Assembly (NCBI GenBank): GCA_030035585.1
Contig: CM057476.1
Coordinates: forward strand, 25,280,501-25,344,500
Source: Dugong dugon
Lineage: Eukaryota > Chordata > Mammalia > Sirenia > Dugongidae
Reading direction: 5' to 3'
Length of the DNA: 64,000 bases
Shown here: piece by piece, positions 62,971-64,000 of the stretch
Position numbering within the stretch: the first letter of the stretch is position 1
Layout of the letters: each line of letters begins with the position of its first letter
Made by a program: the position numbers and the translations under genes
Notes under the pieces: generated by a model
What the model was told of the DNA's origin: nothing
The model's input: only the letters and a program-made list of their open reading frames with translations
Database searches by the model: none

Positions 62971-64000
62971 TTGCCTGACTCCTGAGCACTGAGCTCTGGA
63001 CTTCATGCCCTCTGGCTTCCAGGCAGCAGCTGGAGAGGCTGTGGCTGAGCCTTCCCCGGAGCGCAGGGCACTGAGATGACAGGTTTCTTTCTTCCTCAGC
63101 CTTCGCCCTGCTCTGACCCTTTGGGTATAGCCTGTGAAGACACTGGGCCATATCTTTGGCTAGGGCTTGTCATCCCAAAGGCATTAGCGGCTGTGCTCGG
63201 GTCCCAGGAGGAAGGAGGGAAGCTTTTCGCAGCCCTCAGCCCTTTTGTGCCAAACCCTGGCCCGGCTGAGATGAGTGTGGAGGAATTTGGTCCATATGGA
63301 TCCAATTTCTCTTGGAATATACTGAAAACAGTGCTGGACACAGGCAGGCTGCCCTGGCTGGATTTAAAATATGTGGGCGACTGCTTCCGAGACATTTGAC
63401 GACTCCAAGACTCAGCCGAACGGACCGGCAGCACCGGGCTGTGGTGGTGGGTCCAGGAATGAGCAACTGAATGCCACGGCTCATTTCGTGAGTTTGCCAG
63501 GGACACATGGATAGAGACCAAGCTGCAGGGGAATTGGGCCAGACTGGGTGAGGTGCTGAGCAGGGTTGCTTGGGCACGAGAGACATCACGTAGTGTCTGG
63601 GGTGGGACTTAAAAGTCTGGTTTTTTATTTTCCTGTTGTGCGACCTAAGCAAGTCTTTTGTTCTTATGGAGCCTCAAGAGTCTATATCTGTCATATGGGA
63701 CAAGCAGAGCTGGAGCGTATCAAGCAGAGTTAGAGCAGGACTTTTGGTTTCTATCTGCCTACTGTGTATCCCTCAAACTCCCTTTGCTTCCAGGCAACTG
63801 TTCTTCCTCTTCTTAACATATGCTTCTGATGAGGGCTGCCAATCATAATATCCCATCCCCTGGCTGTAGTGATTGGTCTAAATATGGGCATATGACCCAT
63901 GCTAGGCCAATCAGAGCCCTTCCCTGGGATTTTTGATCTTAGGCTGTGTCTTAGGCTGGGTTCTCTGGAGAAGCAAAACCAGTGAAGCAAAACCATATAT

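Larger units (their letters stand above)
50858..64000. other. Downstream intergenic DNA, no gene recognised
   Basis: Everything after the MN1 poly(A) site is MIR, L2, RTE, AfroSINE and hAT sequence with unique stretches between (52110-53000, 54900-55540, 59100-59700, 60600-61130 and 63000-63900 show nothing recognisable). In human, a large gene-poor interval lies 3' of MN1, which fits. Confidence 0.7.

Noticed and set aside
63076-63399. A 107-codon open frame (with antisense partners) near the right end
   Set aside because: It is unique sequence with no family resemblance. Length is within chance expectation and there is no splice or conservation evidence.

Overview
This window is mammalian genomic DNA carrying most of one gene, MN1 (meningioma 1, a transcriptional coregulator), on the + strand, followed by about 13 kb of downstream DNA without recognisable genes. 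The left edge cuts into MN1 exon 1. Its 3' part, with about 1,033 complete codons, runs from base 1 to 3101. A 44.6 kb intron fills 3102-47704. Exon 2 encodes the last 60 residues and stops at 47886. A 3'UTR of about 2.7 kb ends near an AATAAA at 50593-50598. No other protein-coding or functional RNA gene could be supported. The other open frames are shadows of exon 1, or chance frames in intronic, repeat or untranslated sequence.

The host is very probably an afrotherian, most likely an elephant, manatee or relative. The window holds about 20 tRNA-derived SINEs of the AfroSINE type, with heads like 'ccctggtggtgcaa' and bodies like 'ggcagttctactctg', mostly ending in (AAC)n or similar tails. 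It also holds 3' ends of the RTE (BovB-like) LINE that mobilises them. The MN1 protein is close to the human one but not identical, and its main polyglutamine tract is shorter. Species assignment is inference. The repeat family identity rests on recall of consensus sequences, not on a search.

Layout: 1-3101 is GC- and CpG-rich exon 1. From 3102 to about 15840 the intron is strikingly poor in recognisable transposons and rich in unique AT-rich stretches, a profile typical of regulatory introns of developmental genes. From about 15840 to 47680 the intron is dense with ancient MIR and L2, MER5A and other hAT transposons, one L1 3' end, AfroSINEs, and two copies of a second SINE whose head resembles tRNA-Gly. 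A few repeat-free islands remain, at about 22640-23000, 26430-26580 and 40320-40520. Exon 2 and the 3'UTR (47705 to about 50615) are free of transposons. An antisense AfroSINE and a (TG)n(CG)n tract lie just past the poly(A) signal. From 50860 to 64000 the mix of MIR, L2, RTE, AfroSINE and hAT fragments resumes.

No operon-like or multi-gene system is present. The most interesting signals are the SINE/LINE relationships (a tRNA-Gly-headed SINE sharing its body with an RTE LINE, and two SINEs in one target site), a poorly matching splice donor on the only intron, the repeat-poor 5' intron, and a 942 bp degenerate DNA transposon with visible terminal inverted repeats.
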